This document shows positions 1 through 8,397 of a DNA stretch of 64,000 bases, piece after piece. The position numbers and the translations under genes were made by a program. Origin of the DNA: Paenibacillus sp. Soil766 (GTDB lineage: Bacteria; Bacillota; Bacilli; Paenibacillales; NBRC-103111). Within the stretch, counting starts at the first letter, position 1, and each line of letters begins with the position of its first letter. Location of the stretch: contig NZ_LMSJ01000026.1 of NCBI RefSeq assembly GCF_001428105.1, positions 1 to 64,000 on the forward strand, given 5' to 3'. The notes under the pieces were generated by a model. The model searched no databases, was not told the DNA's origin, and saw nothing but the letters and a program-made list of their open reading frames with translations.

Positions 1-47
1 ATGAATAGCTTTATTCTTTAATTCTAAATTGAATTTTGACACAAAAA

Positions 48-95
48 AACTGCACCTCCAATCGTTAGATGGTGTCTAACAATTGGGGTGCAGTT
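48..95 (-). terminator. Rho-independent terminator of the DUF4157 operon
   Basis: A long inverted repeat pairs AACTGCACC..CCAATCGTTAGA on the left arm with TCTAAC.ATTGGGGTGCAGTT on the right arm around a short loop. A run of A on the plus strand just outside (43-49) becomes a T run on the minus strand, so it ends transcription of the minus-strand genes from 1587 to 115. Confidence 0.8.
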
Positions 96-114
96 CATAC
101 CTTGGGGACTGCTT

Positions 115-531
115 TTATTCATTCAAAGCATCCTCTAATTCCCATGTATCACCGATGGCACTCACCTTGTAGCAAGAACCCTCTAACGAAATGCAAGCTT
201 CCAACCCAAGCTGCGGAAAGGTCAGCAACCAGCTCTCCTCATTGTTCTCATACTTAATAGGAAGCACGTCATGCAGGTGCCGGATGAAGTCGAAGACATT
301 CGTGTCATCGACTGCCCCCCGTGTGAAATCAATCCAATGACCTGTGACCTTTCTATCGTTCACCGCGGTGAGAAGATCAATAAGCCAAGAAGGAGCAGCT
401 CCTGCTGCATCAAGCTCGTTCTCCGAAATGTGCTCTGCCAAGGCTTGCTTATTAATCGTCTGTGACCCGCCGGCAGTCAATGCTATAGCCAGCTCGTCCA
501 AGAGCTGGCTCAATCGCGCTGAAAACTCCAT
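115..531 (-). CDS. Small protein paired with DUF4157 toxin-like gene, candidate immunity protein
   Basis: A 138-residue soluble protein with no signal peptide or membrane segment. It is acidic, with a Trp-rich middle (SWLIDLL, GHWIDFTRG, EESWLLTF). I do not recognise a family. The ATG follows a strong TAGGAGG site, and the gene starts 12 bases after the stop of the DUF4157 gene, so the two are co-transcribed and probably translationally coupled. A small acidic gene directly after a multi-domain gene with a toxin-like C-terminus is the usual arrangement of an immunity gene. That role is inferred from position only. Confidence 0.6.
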   Translation of the reverse strand: MEFSARLSQLLDELAIALTAGGSQTINKQALAEHISENELDAAGAAPSWLIDLLTAVNDRKVTGHWIDFTRGAVDDTNVFDFIRHLHDVLPIKYENNEESWLLTFPQLGLEACISLEGSCYKVSAIGDTWELEDALNE

Positions 532-543
532 GCCCTCATCCTC

Positions 544-1587
544 CTAGCTTACTGGAAACATCGTATTGATTTTCAATTTGCCATTGTCTGGCTGAATATC
601 TAATTGAACCTGATCGCAAGTGACCTCTGTGCCATCGCGGAGATAACCGACCCCTGCACCTGGCACGCTGATTACCGTACCCATGCCGACGAGTTTCTGC
701 TTCGGTGCATTCTTGGACACCAAAGTACTGTAAGCACTGGTGAAGGCCGCCTTATGCTTATCATCCGAAACGAATTTCGAGGCGGCTTTGCCCGTTGGCA
801 CTTTACTCACCCGACCTGAAGGCGCGGTACCGCTTTTCAATCGTTCGCGTTGTTGTTCTTCCGTCGTATGTGCCCCGTGATCGGCATAAGAATGTCCGCC
901 GCCAGAATCATACGTACTTGGATCATTTGCATCCAGTCCGTCGTACAGGGTGGCAGCTACCTTTTGGATCGTATCCGACGAGGGTGATGTCTCACTACTT
1001 ACTAAACTATCGTTGTCCGATCTCTTCATTTGCATACGTTCGTCGCCTAGATCAGATGCTTTCGCTCCCATACGATCGGCTTCGGACTCTAATCCATGAT
1101 CATCATTAATGCCGACGCCACCAGCTTGCTGCGTAGGTGCTACTCTGCCTTGACGCTGCTGGACGACATGCCAAGCCTCATGCGGCAAATGCTGCTCTTG
1201 ACCAGGTCCTACATGGATGTCATTCCCCTGCGCATAAGCTAAGGCCTGCAACTGAGCAGGTTTATCGGAATTGTAATGCACCTTAACGGAATCCATGGAC
1301 AGGCCGGACAGATTTTCAACACCTGATTTTAAATGATCGGGCATGCCCGTGTTATTCTTTTTGGTCTGAATAGGTTTCTCGGATGGTGTTGGTGTTGGAG
1401 ATTGGGATCTAAATAATTGAGCGACGGCGCGATTTCCGATGGTTCTCTGTAGTTGAGCGATATGTGAAGTGGAAAAAGGGGACATGCGATCCGCTGTTCC
1501 ATTCTGTTTAGCTGAGCTGATAGAGCCAGTCTGCTTATCGTGTTGTTCTGACGATTGGTTATTTCTCACATGTGATTGATAACTCAT
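544..1587 (-). CDS. DUF4157 metallopeptidase-like protein with toxin-like C-terminal domain
   Basis: A 347-residue protein. Residues 46-58 carry the LQRTIGNRAV motif found ahead of many DUF4157 domains. Residues 80-175 form the DUF4157 domain with the zinc-binding HEAWH motif at 136-140 and a downstream ESEAD acidic motif near 167-171. DUF4157 proteins are often cargo of contractile injection systems or polymorphic toxins. After a Ser-rich linker, residues 216-347 form a separate domain with GGGHSYADHGAH and a later ASKFVSD segment. This recalls the His/His arrangement of bacterial RNase A-like toxin domains, but the match is only by eye. No injection-system gene is in the window. The next gene may be its immunity partner. 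Confidence 0.75.
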   Translation of the reverse strand: MSYQSHVRNNQSSEQHDKQTGSISSAKQNGTADRMSPFSTSHIAQLQRTIGNRAVAQLFRSQSPTPTPSEKPIQTKKNNTGMPDHLKSGVENLSGLSMDSVKVHYNSDKPAQLQALAYAQGNDIHVGPGQEQHLPHEAWHVVQQRQGRVAPTQQAGGVGINDDHGLESEADRMGAKASDLGDERMQMKRSDNDSLVSSETSPSSDTIQKVAATLYDGLDANDPSTYDSGGGHSYADHGAHTTEEQQRERLKSGTAPSGRVSKVPTGKAASKFVSDDKHKAAFTSAYSTLVSKNAPKQKLVGMGTVISVPGAGVGYLRDGTEVTCDQVQLDIQPDNGKLKINTMFPVS

Positions 1588-1651
1588 GTATACAATTCAC
1601 CGCCCTAAGTAAATGACCTAACTTTCAACAAATTTCCTGTAGTTTCTTTAT

Positions 1652-1680
1652 ATTCTAAGGTAAAAGTTACCATTGGACAA
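1652..1680 (-). promoter_or_regulatory. Probable sigma-A promoter of the DUF4157 operon
   Basis: Read on the minus strand, TTGTCC (1675-1680) and TAGAAT (1652-1657) are separated by 17 bases and lie about 65 bases ahead of the ATG at 1587. Confidence 0.45.
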
Positions 1681-1716
1681 CAGTGCTAAAGTTGTGTTTA
1701 TTCCTTGCGATCCACA

Positions 1717-3441
1717 TCAGGATCGGATCTGCGTGCCAGCTTGCGGATATTGAAGTGAATCAGTTCGAAACGACTGTAATCCCTCATGTAGTTCTCGGGC
1801 TTCTTCTGTTAGACGCCTCGAGGATACCGTAACCTCATCAAAAGAAGAAAGCTGCTGCTGGCCCATTGCAGAAACCTGTTCCACTTCGAAACTAATTTGC
1901 TCGGATCGAGCTCTGACCCCAGCCATTTCCTCACCTAGTTGCTTTATGTTGGCGTCGGCGTCATGAATTTGGATAGAGATGGCACCAAGCTCATTATGAA
2001 TGTCCATATTCACATTGTGAATGGCTGTGAATGTCATCTTTGCCTGCTGTGCACTCTTATTTCCACGTTCCAGATCTTCCAGTCCCTGCTTCATCTGCAA
2101 GCGAATAAACTCAATCCGATCCTGTACTTTGCCTGTCTGCTGCTCCGATTCCTGTGCAAGCTCTTTTGATCTTTGAGCCAGTTCTTTCACCTTCTGAGCG
2201 ACAACTGCAAAACCTCGACCTGCCTCACCGGACCGGGCTGCTTCAATACTGGCGTTGATAGACAATATATTCGTTTGGGCGGCAATCTCTCGCAGTTGTT
2301 TCATCGTACTGTTCAGTTGCTTAAATAAGGTATGCAAGCTGTCCGTATCATGATCTACCTTCTTCATACCTCCAGCGATCTGACCGTATTGATCCATGAA
2401 TACAGCAATATGATCATCCCCTTTACGAGCGAGTTCTAAGGAATGCTCAGCATGATCGTAGATAATCTCCTGCTTACCGCGAATATCGTGAAAAGCTCGC
2501 ATGACTTTGTCCACTTCGGTTGCTGCCGTTTCAATCGATTTGGTTTGATATTGTGCGGCCTCTGTAATGGATAATGCCCCCTCTGCAATCTCTGAGCTGG
2601 CATCTCGATTCTCCTCCATCGCACGATTAATGTTATTGGAAGAAGTCTGTACTTTCGCATTCATATGCCGGACGGTACCGATCAACGCTAATAAATTTTC
2701 AGTCATTCGGTTAAATGAATTGCACAGGTCTCCGATCTCATCACGACTGGAGACAAGGAGACGAGAACCATTCAAATTACCGAGTGCGATAGCGGAAGCG
2801 CGCCTGCTGAGTTGTTCAATTGGACGTACGACAATTCCATTAAGCGCCATGATCAGTCCAATGGATACAACTAAAACGAGAACATACATAGCTAAGCTCC
2901 ATAGTACATCACGCGAGAATTGGTGCGAAATCTTCGTTTGCAACTGACTGCTGGCAATCAGCTTCAAGCGAATCAGCTCTTCTACCTCGTCCTGTACGAT
3001 CTGTGTCGTATCCATAATGATGTCAAACACAACCTGTTTATCCTCTACTTTGACAGCTTTGTCGAGACTTTGAACCTTATCCCGGAGTGAACTCATTGTA
3101 TTGGCAACGACATGAATCTGCTCCGCTACGTTGGGATCCTGTTCTCTGCTTCTTAATGTGAGAATACCCTTATCCATCGTATCCAGCAGCTCAAATTGTT
3201 TGCCCTGCTTAAATGTTTTTTTGGCATAAAGGATATCTCTCATTTCGGAATCCAGCTCATTTTTCAATTGTCCGTTAATGGCATTCGCTGCGGCAACATC
3301 CATGAGCAAGCTGTTATATTGACGAATATAGCCGGAGAACTGCTTGTATTGAAAGAAACTTGCGACCGCTGTCAATAAAATGATGATGATAAACGAAACG
3401 ACCAGCTGCTTCCGAATCGAAAGATGCTTCCAATTACTCAT
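1717..3441 (-). CDS. Methyl-accepting chemotaxis protein
   Basis: A 574-residue transmembrane chemoreceptor. It has an N-terminal membrane helix (QLVVSFIIIILLTAVASFF), an extracytoplasmic four-helix-like sensor region, a second helix near residue 185-205 (YVLVLVVSIGLIMALNGIVV), a HAMP domain, and a long cytoplasmic coiled coil. The signalling tip contains QTNILSINASIEAARSGEAG, the hallmark of receptors that contact CheA/CheW. The start was set at the ATG at 3441 because GAGGAG lies at good spacing. A GTG nine bases upstream would add three residues but is too close to the ribosome site. The gene is monocistronic, and its ligand cannot be told from sequence. Confidence 0.92.
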   Translation of the reverse strand: MSNWKHLSIRKQLVVSFIIIILLTAVASFFQYKQFSGYIRQYNSLLMDVAAANAINGQLKNELDSEMRDILYAKKTFKQGKQFELLDTMDKGILTLRSREQDPNVAEQIHVVANTMSSLRDKVQSLDKAVKVEDKQVVFDIIMDTTQIVQDEVEELIRLKLIASSQLQTKISHQFSRDVLWSLAMYVLVLVVSIGLIMALNGIVVRPIEQLSRRASAIALGNLNGSRLLVSSRDEIGDLCNSFNRMTENLLALIGTVRHMNAKVQTSSNNINRAMEENRDASSEIAEGALSITEAAQYQTKSIETAATEVDKVMRAFHDIRGKQEIIYDHAEHSLELARKGDDHIAVFMDQYGQIAGGMKKVDHDTDSLHTLFKQLNSTMKQLREIAAQTNILSINASIEAARSGEAGRGFAVVAQKVKELAQRSKELAQESEQQTGKVQDRIEFIRLQMKQGLEDLERGNKSAQQAKMTFTAIHNVNMDIHNELGAISIQIHDADANIKQLGEEMAGVRARSEQISFEVEQVSAMGQQQLSSFDEVTVSSRRLTEEARELHEGLQSFRTDSLQYPQAGTQIRS

Positions 3442-3514
3442 TAGATACACTCCTCAAGCTGTGGGATGCTTATTAGTAGTAGAGTAGCATCTATAGTTTC
3501 GAGCGTCTTTACGA

Positions 3515-3540
3515 TAATCGGCAATACTATGTGTTTTTTC
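3515..3540 (-). promoter_or_regulatory. Possible sigma-D (flagellar) promoter of the chemoreceptor
   Basis: On the minus strand, GAAA (3537-3540), 14 bases, then GCCGATTA (3515-3522) resembles the sigma-D pattern TAAA-N15-GCCGATAA used for motility and chemotaxis genes. The -35 half is imperfect. Confidence 0.35.
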
Positions 3541-3659
3541 GGCAAAATCAGACAACGATCTTCTAGAGGGAGAGCACTATTGTAGATATCTCAGATTTTT
3601 CGAAGCTGAGCAAATACTTCTAGGAGCGCCGCTCCTTTAATGAAATAGGTAGGATAGAG

Positions 3660-3682
3660 AACCCCTTGTGAAAGGGGTTTTT
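3660..3682 (+). terminator. Terminator-like hairpin in a gene-free region
   Basis: AACCCCTT (3660-3667), a four-base loop, AAGGGGTT (3672-3679), then a T-rich tail. No plus-strand gene lies upstream, so it may end a small RNA or act as a leader attenuator for the 3889 operon. Confidence 0.6.
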
Positions 3683-3888
3683 CTGTTTCTAATAGGATAG
3701 TCCAATCCTACGAAATGTCCCTGAAATCTACCATCGAACTAACTCATATAAATAGTTTTTAAAATAGTCCTAAAGAAGCAGGAATCTATCAAGGGATGTC
3801 GAAAATTCTAAGATGTTTTCACACTTAAATCACACTTTTTTTACAATTCGTTCACAATTACGTTTGCAGATATGGAGTTGTTAGCAGC

Positions 3889-5172
3889 ATGTATCCATTC
3901 CATAGAATTAATCAAATTTATCAGCGATACAAGGATTACGAATGGCTATATATCCTCCCCCTTGTCGTGCTTTCACTAAAGAAGAAATTAGAGTACTACT
4001 TCTTCATCTTGAATTCGGAGAAGGGACTTCCGAAATCGGAAGATTCGCAGTGGTATCTGAATTACGCCCACTCCTTGTTAACAGATTTCAAGCTTGGCTT
4101 ACATATGAATGACCTTCTTTATATGGGCTATAATCTCATTCTCGCCATATTAATAGGTGTGTTTAAGGAAGAACATATTGTTGTTTTTATTCAGGCTGTT
4201 ACAACGGCATCGTGTGTAATTCTGGTGTACCTCATCACGCTTCGCTTATTTAACCGGATTACCGCTATTGTAGCTTCGTATTTCTATGCAACTTCCTGGC
4301 ATATAACGGTGTGGTCGATGTACATTCTTTCAGATAGTTTATTTATGAATCTAGTCCTGTTGAATGTGTTTCTTCTTCTGAAAACGCTTGAGAATAACAA
4401 TAAAGTCATGGGTTCGTTATTCCTCGTTTCTTCGCTTCTCATGCTGGTATTCCGCCCAACGGGTGTTCTGACGCTTGTATTTATTTTCATCTACATAGCA
4501 CTGAATGTTAAACGAGAACAACCGATCAATTTCCTCAAGAGGCATAGATATAAGTTTGTATGCGCTTTACTACTTGTTTTCACAGCGGTTGGTTTTCTTG
4601 TATGGGCCGACAAATTCAATCCACTTCTGACATCTCTACAATATAATGCGAAGTTAGTTTTATACAATATTTATGCCAAAGGTTGGATTTATGACAACCC
4701 CTCAGGTCATGACTATTTTTATCATCCCGATTATCGCATTGATATTTTCGGCAGCTTGATCCTAAGCTTTCTTATTCATAATTGGGATCATGTGCTGTTG
4801 TTATATGGCAGAAGAGCTCTCGCTTTTATCGGCTGGTGGGTATGGAAGACAGATATACGGAGTGTGGCAGGGGTTATTAAATTATGCAGGGATGTCATCC
4901 CGTCACTTCTATTTCTACTCGGAACTTATGCTGCCATCAAGAACAACCTATTTAGGAAAACATCGATTGTTTGGTTAGTTATTGTATCGATATTCATATT
5001 TTGTATGGTGTTATTCATGGATAGTATGTATCGATATAAGCTGCCTGCACTACCCTTTATTTGTATCGTCTGCGGGTATGGTGTCGAAAGATTGATCCGC
5101 ATATTCCTAATCGTTATTAACAAATATGGGGGGAAGTTGCTTCAATGGAACAGAAACAAGCACTCATCGTAA
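3889..5172 (+). CDS. GT-C type membrane glycosyltransferase (dolichyl-P-mannosyltransferase/ArnT-like)
   Basis: A 427-residue polytopic membrane protein with about ten hydrophobic segments. An acidic pair in the first extracytoplasmic loop (KSEDSQWY, near residue 50) is typical of GT-C enzymes that take sugar from a polyprenyl-phosphate donor outside the membrane. It heads a seven-gene operon and overlaps the next gene, a GT2 polyprenyl-phosphate sugar synthase, by 28 bases. This is the expected donor-maker/transferase pair. The acceptor is unknown. Confidence 0.75.
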   Translation: MYPFHRINQIYQRYKDYEWLYILPLVVLSLKKKLEYYFFILNSEKGLPKSEDSQWYLNYAHSLLTDFKLGLHMNDLLYMGYNLILAILIGVFKEEHIVVFIQAVTTASCVILVYLITLRLFNRITAIVASYFYATSWHITVWSMYILSDSLFMNLVLLNVFLLLKTLENNNKVMGSLFLVSSLLMLVFRPTGVLTLVFIFIYIALNVKREQPINFLKRHRYKFVCALLLVFTAVGFLVWADKFNPLLTSLQYNAKLVLYNIYAKGWIYDNPSGHDYFYHPDYRIDIFGSLILSFLIHNWDHVLLLYGRRALAFIGWWVWKTDIRSVAGVIKLCRDVIPSLLFLLGTYAAIKNNLFRKTSIVWLVIVSIFIFCMVLFMDSMYRYKLPALPFICIVCGYGVERLIRIFLIVINKYGGKLLQWNRNKHSS

Positions 5173-5861
5173 TCCCTGCTTATAATGAGCAGAATAATAT
5201 CCTAAAAGTGATCAGGGATGTGCGTGAGAATCTTCCTAGCTACGATATTGTAGTGATTAATGATTGCTCCAAGGACAATACGTCTGCGATAGCCAAGCAA
5301 GCAGGAGACGGCGTCAAAGTGGTGGACCTCTCTTATAATCTAGGGATCGGTGGCGCGGTGCAAACTGGCTTCAAATATGCCGAGAAGAACGGGTATTCCT
5401 ATATGGTGCAAATTGACGGCGATGGTCAGCACCTTCCCAGAGAGGTAGAGAAGCTATATGCGTGTATGACACAAACGGGGGCGGATATGGTCATCGGCTC
5501 TAGATTTCTAGATATTAAATCGTTCCAAACGACGTGGACAAGGCGCCTTGGTATTAAAGTGTTCTATTATTTGTTTCGCTTATTAATTCAGACGAAGATC
5601 ACCGACGGGACATCAGGGTTTCGTATGTATAATCGCAAGAGTATAGAGCTGTTAAGCCAATTCTATCCGGACGATTACCCAGAGCCAGACGCCATTATTT
5701 TGATTAGCAAACATGGACTTCGCATCGGTGAAATCGGCGTTGAAATGAGAGAACGTGAACACGGTGTCTCATCGATAACTCCGATCCAAAGTCCCTATTA
5801 TATGATGAAAGTAATAATGTCGATCTTATTCTCTTTTACAAGGACAAGGACGAGGTGGTAG
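5145..5861 (+). CDS. GT2 family glycosyltransferase, polyprenyl-phosphate sugar synthase-like
   Basis: A 238-residue protein with a GT-A fold of the DPM1/GtrB kind. IVIPAYNEQNNI lies at the N-terminus, VVINDCSKDNT follows, and IDGDGQHLP around residue 90 gives the DxD-type metal and nucleotide-sugar site. GSRFLD and DGTSGFRMYNR follow as in polyprenyl-phosphate mannose/glucose synthases. It lacks the C-terminal membrane helices seen in some members. The preceding GT-C gene and the following DUF2304 and EamA-like genes fit a pathway that makes a lipid-linked sugar, flips it and transfers it outside. Confidence 0.88.
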   Translation: MEQKQALIVIPAYNEQNNILKVIRDVRENLPSYDIVVINDCSKDNTSAIAKQAGDGVKVVDLSYNLGIGGAVQTGFKYAEKNGYSYMVQIDGDGQHLPREVEKLYACMTQTGADMVIGSRFLDIKSFQTTWTRRLGIKVFYYLFRLLIQTKITDGTSGFRMYNRKSIELLSQFYPDDYPEPDAIILISKHGLRIGEIGVEMREREHGVSSITPIQSPYYMMKVIMSILFSFTRTRTRW

Positions 5862-6268
5862 GGATGCTAACAAGTGAACATCATCTGTATAGTGTGCAAT
5901 TAATGGGGGTAGTCTTCAGTTTAATTCTAATGAGTACCGTATTCATGATGGTGAGGGCTAGAAGACTTCGAGAGAAATATGCACTTGTATGGTTTGTGAT
6001 TGGTATCTTTACGTTGGTCATGTCCTTGTTCACGAATTTGATGGAGTGGTTCTCTAAACTACTCGGCATCGACTATGCGCCATCTGCATTTTTCGCCATT
6101 CTGATCGCATCTGCTTATTTGCTCCTGCTGAATACGAGTATAAGCATCTCCGGTTTAAAACTACATAACAAAGCGCTTACCCAGGAACTGGGATTGACGA
6201 AGATGAGGCTAGAAGAGCTCGAGAAGAAAAGCAACGAGGGGGAAAAATCATCAAATATATCATGCTAG
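5855..6268 (+). CDS. DUF2304 family membrane protein
   Basis: A 137-residue protein with three hydrophobic segments (residues 12-32, 43-63, 75-95) and a charged C-terminal coiled coil. The layout, including RARRLREKYALVW between helices 1 and 2, is that of DUF2304. Such proteins often sit beside polyprenyl-phosphate glycosyltransferases. It overlaps both neighbours by 7 bases, so it is tightly coupled. It probably helps assemble or flip the lipid-linked sugar, but no activity is established for the family. Confidence 0.8.
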   Translation: MVGMLTSEHHLYSVQLMGVVFSLILMSTVFMMVRARRLREKYALVWFVIGIFTLVMSLFTNLMEWFSKLLGIDYAPSAFFAILIASAYLLLLNTSISISGLKLHNKALTQELGLTKMRLEELEKKSNEGEKSSNISC

Positions 6269-6600
6269 TTGCCAGTATATTAATGACGGTAGTGGCCAGC
6301 ACCTTGCTCAAAATTGGTGGTCGATCTGTCAATTTCGAAGGCGGAATTATGACGATTGCCATAGGTTACATGACGACACCATTGATTGTAACCGGCTTTG
6401 CCTTCTACGCGCTGGCGGCCTTTATCTGGATTTATTGCCTGTCTCAATTTGACTTAAGCTATGTGACCTTCGTGTCGAGTATTCAATATATTTTTATGAT
6501 TCTCGTATCGATTATGATTTTCCATGAACAAATTAGCGCCATGAAGTGGGCTGGATGTGTGTTCATTATGATTGGTGTCATTATGTGGTTGAGAGGATAG
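6262..6600 (+). CDS. EamA/SMR-like four-helix transporter, candidate lipid-linked sugar flippase subunit
   Basis: A 112-residue protein with four membrane helices, the size and shape of small multidrug resistance/ArnE-type proteins. It contains LDLSYVTFVSSIQYIFMILV-like packing and ends with GVIMWLRG. ArnE/ArnF proteins of this size flip undecaprenyl-phosphate aminoarabinose, so a flippase role beside the GT2 and GT-C genes is reasonable. The start is uncertain. GAGGGGG at 6236-6242 is about 20 bases from the ATG at 6262, which is long, so an in-frame non-ATG start a few codons upstream is possible. Confidence 0.75.
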   Translation: MLVASILMTVVASTLLKIGGRSVNFEGGIMTIAIGYMTTPLIVTGFAFYALAAFIWIYCLSQFDLSYVTFVSSIQYIFMILVSIMIFHEQISAMKWAGCVFIMIGVIMWLRG

Positions 6601-6605
6601 TCCGC

Positions 6606-7688
6606 ATGTACCGTTGTTTGCCCTATACCGAAGATATGAAGGAAGGTTGGGACCGGCTGGCATGGTCGCAGGGAACCATTTTTCATACATTGTCATTTCG
6701 ACAGATTCTGCTCGAGACGTTCCGTTATCAATGCTTGTATCATGCTGTGGTTGATCACAATGACCAGATTTGCGCGTTAATTCCATTAACGAGTGGTCGC
6801 AACTTAGGACTCAAGAGGGTAGGCGTTTCGCTTCCCTTTGTCAATTATACGGATGTGTGTGCCCTGAATGAGGAAGCCTCGCAATTTGCCCTTGCAGCAA
6901 TCACGGAGCTGAAGGAAAAATACCGTCTCCATTACATCGAGTTGAGATTCAAGAGCGGGACGATGCTGAGTGAAGGCAAGCACTTGTCTTCGATACGTAA
7001 GCATCGGGATGCAGTGCATGGTCAGCTAAACGACATCAATCACACCTTCGTGCTGCCATTAACCAATGAAGATGAGGTTATATCTCTTTCCACTCGTAAT
7101 AATCGAAACCATATCCGGAAGGTGTATAAGAACAACTGGTTTACGGTTTCTTATGATCAAGGGAATCTGGCAAGATTTCATAAAGTCTATGTTAGGCGTA
7201 TGAAGCAGTTGGGTTCACCAGCGCAGGATATCGGATTTTTTCAAAGATTCTTCGATTATTTACCCCATCATGCGGTGCTGCAAACCGTTCTAGATGTAGA
7301 GACGGGTGAGGTAGCAGGTGGCATGCTGCTATTAATAAGCCCGGGGGATTCAACACTCTATTATCCGTACGGTGCGAACTTGACGACGTATAACCATAAA
7401 TATCTGAATAACTTTATGTACTGGGAAGCCGTGAAATTTGGGATACGAAGCGGGTTAAAGCAACTTGATCTCGGTCGTTCACAAATCGGTTCAGGGACGT
7501 ATAAATACAAAGAACAATGGGGGGCAACTGCCGAGCAGCTCACATATTTCGTTATGGGCAGCCCTTCGAAGGAGACGGGTCCACCAGATAAAGAAAAGCT
7601 TCGGTTTTTCATAGAACTCTGGAAGGTATTGCCTAACGTAGTGACAGAACCAGTGGGTAAGCAGCTCATTAAGTACCTAATGCCGTAA
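6606..7688 (+). CDS. FemAB/GNAT-like aminoacyl or acyltransferase
   Basis: A 360-residue soluble protein of the FemAB-related type found in exosortase/EPS loci. It has an N-terminal GNAT-like half (WDRLAWSQGTIFHTLSFRQILLETF) and a C-terminal GNAT half with LDLGRSQIGSGTYKYKEQWGA, close to the conserved DFGRS.....YrFK.gwG pattern. The ATG at 6606 is preferred over an upstream ATG at 6546 because GAGAGGATAG precedes it and it does not overlap the flippase gene. The operon context suggests modification of a cell-surface glycan or lipid intermediate. The substrate is unknown. Confidence 0.75.
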   Translation: MYRCLPYTEDMKEGWDRLAWSQGTIFHTLSFRQILLETFRYQCLYHAVVDHNDQICALIPLTSGRNLGLKRVGVSLPFVNYTDVCALNEEASQFALAAITELKEKYRLHYIELRFKSGTMLSEGKHLSSIRKHRDAVHGQLNDINHTFVLPLTNEDEVISLSTRNNRNHIRKVYKNNWFTVSYDQGNLARFHKVYVRRMKQLGSPAQDIGFFQRFFDYLPHHAVLQTVLDVETGEVAGGMLLLISPGDSTLYYPYGANLTTYNHKYLNNFMYWEAVKFGIRSGLKQLDLGRSQIGSGTYKYKEQWGATAEQLTYFVMGSPSKETGPPDKEKLRFFIELWKVLPNVVTEPVGKQLIKYLMP

Positions 7689-7731
7689 CATACAATCTAG
7701 ATGTGTCATCTAAAATCGGGGGAAATCGATC

Positions 7732-8397
7732 ATGGCTAATCTTAGCTGGAAGCAGTATTTTGACAAGAGGGCAGAGGTTCATGGAGCTTCTGTACAATCC
7801 TCTGATTACTATAATGAGGAAAGCTTCTTTATGCAGCGAAATCATACATTGGGTTGGCTAGGAGAGCTTAACGACAAAGAGATTTTGGATGCCGGCTGTG
7901 GTGTAGGTGCCTTTAGTGAGCCTCTTGTTGGGTCAAACACGGTGTATGGGGTGGATTTCTCGGAGAGAAGCCTTGCCTTTGCCGCGGAAAGAGGCCTTCG
8001 AACATCGTCGGATGATCTAACGGCTCTTCATTTTGAGGAGGGCAAGTTTGACCTCGTACTGTGTATTGGTGTTATTCAGCTGATCGAATCGTATCGAGCG
8101 GTTATCGCGGAATTGGCTAGGGTGACGAAGCCGGGGGGGACGCTGCTCATTGAAACCTTGCACCGGAGGTCATGGCAGAGGAAAGTGCTCCGATTGTTCG
8201 AGAAAACCAAAAAATTCGATCGCATGTACGCAATGGATGAACTGAAGAAAGTGTTCATAGAGTACGGATTTGAGCATATAGAATTCTTAAAGATCTATCA
8301 TCCGTTTCCTTGCGTTTCGAAAGGAAGCGCAGAATGGAAAATGCACGATCGGTTGTGCACATCATTCGCCATTAAGGGGATCAAAAAACATGCCTAA
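7732..8397 (+). CDS. Class I SAM-dependent methyltransferase
   Basis: A 221-residue protein. Motif I, EILDAGCGVGAFS (about residues 50-62), is the SAM-binding glycine loop. VYGVDFSERSL follows as motif II, and FDLVLCIGVIQLIESY as motif III/IV. The fold is that of ubiquinone/glycan-type small-molecule methyltransferases. A GGGGGAAAT ribosome site lies just ahead. It overlaps the following deacetylase by 8 bases and probably methylates the glycan or lipid product of the operon. Confidence 0.85.
   Translation: MANLSWKQYFDKRAEVHGASVQSSDYYNEESFFMQRNHTLGWLGELNDKEILDAGCGVGAFSEPLVGSNTVYGVDFSERSLAFAAERGLRTSSDDLTALHFEEGKFDLVLCIGVIQLIESYRAVIAELARVTKPGGTLLIETLHRRSWQRKVLRLFEKTKKFDRMYAMDELKKVFIEYGFEHIEFLKIYHPFPCVSKGSAEWKMHDRLCTSFAIKGIKKHA

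Larger units (their letters stand above)
3451..3888. other. Intergenic region with divergent promoters and hairpins
   Basis: No convincing ORF. It holds the possible sigma-D promoter (3515-3540), a small CTCAG/CTGAG hairpin near 3591-3610, a terminator-like hairpin at 3660-3682, and a TGTCGAA heptamer (3797-3803) that matches the core of a Spo0A box ahead of the 3889 operon. A short untranslated transcript ending at the terminator is possible, but no known RNA family was recognised. Confidence 0.4.

Noticed and set aside
3797..3803. Spo0A box controlling the 3889 operon
   Set aside because: Only the seven-base core TGTCGAA matches and no promoter is clearly placed next to it, so it is mentioned but not called.
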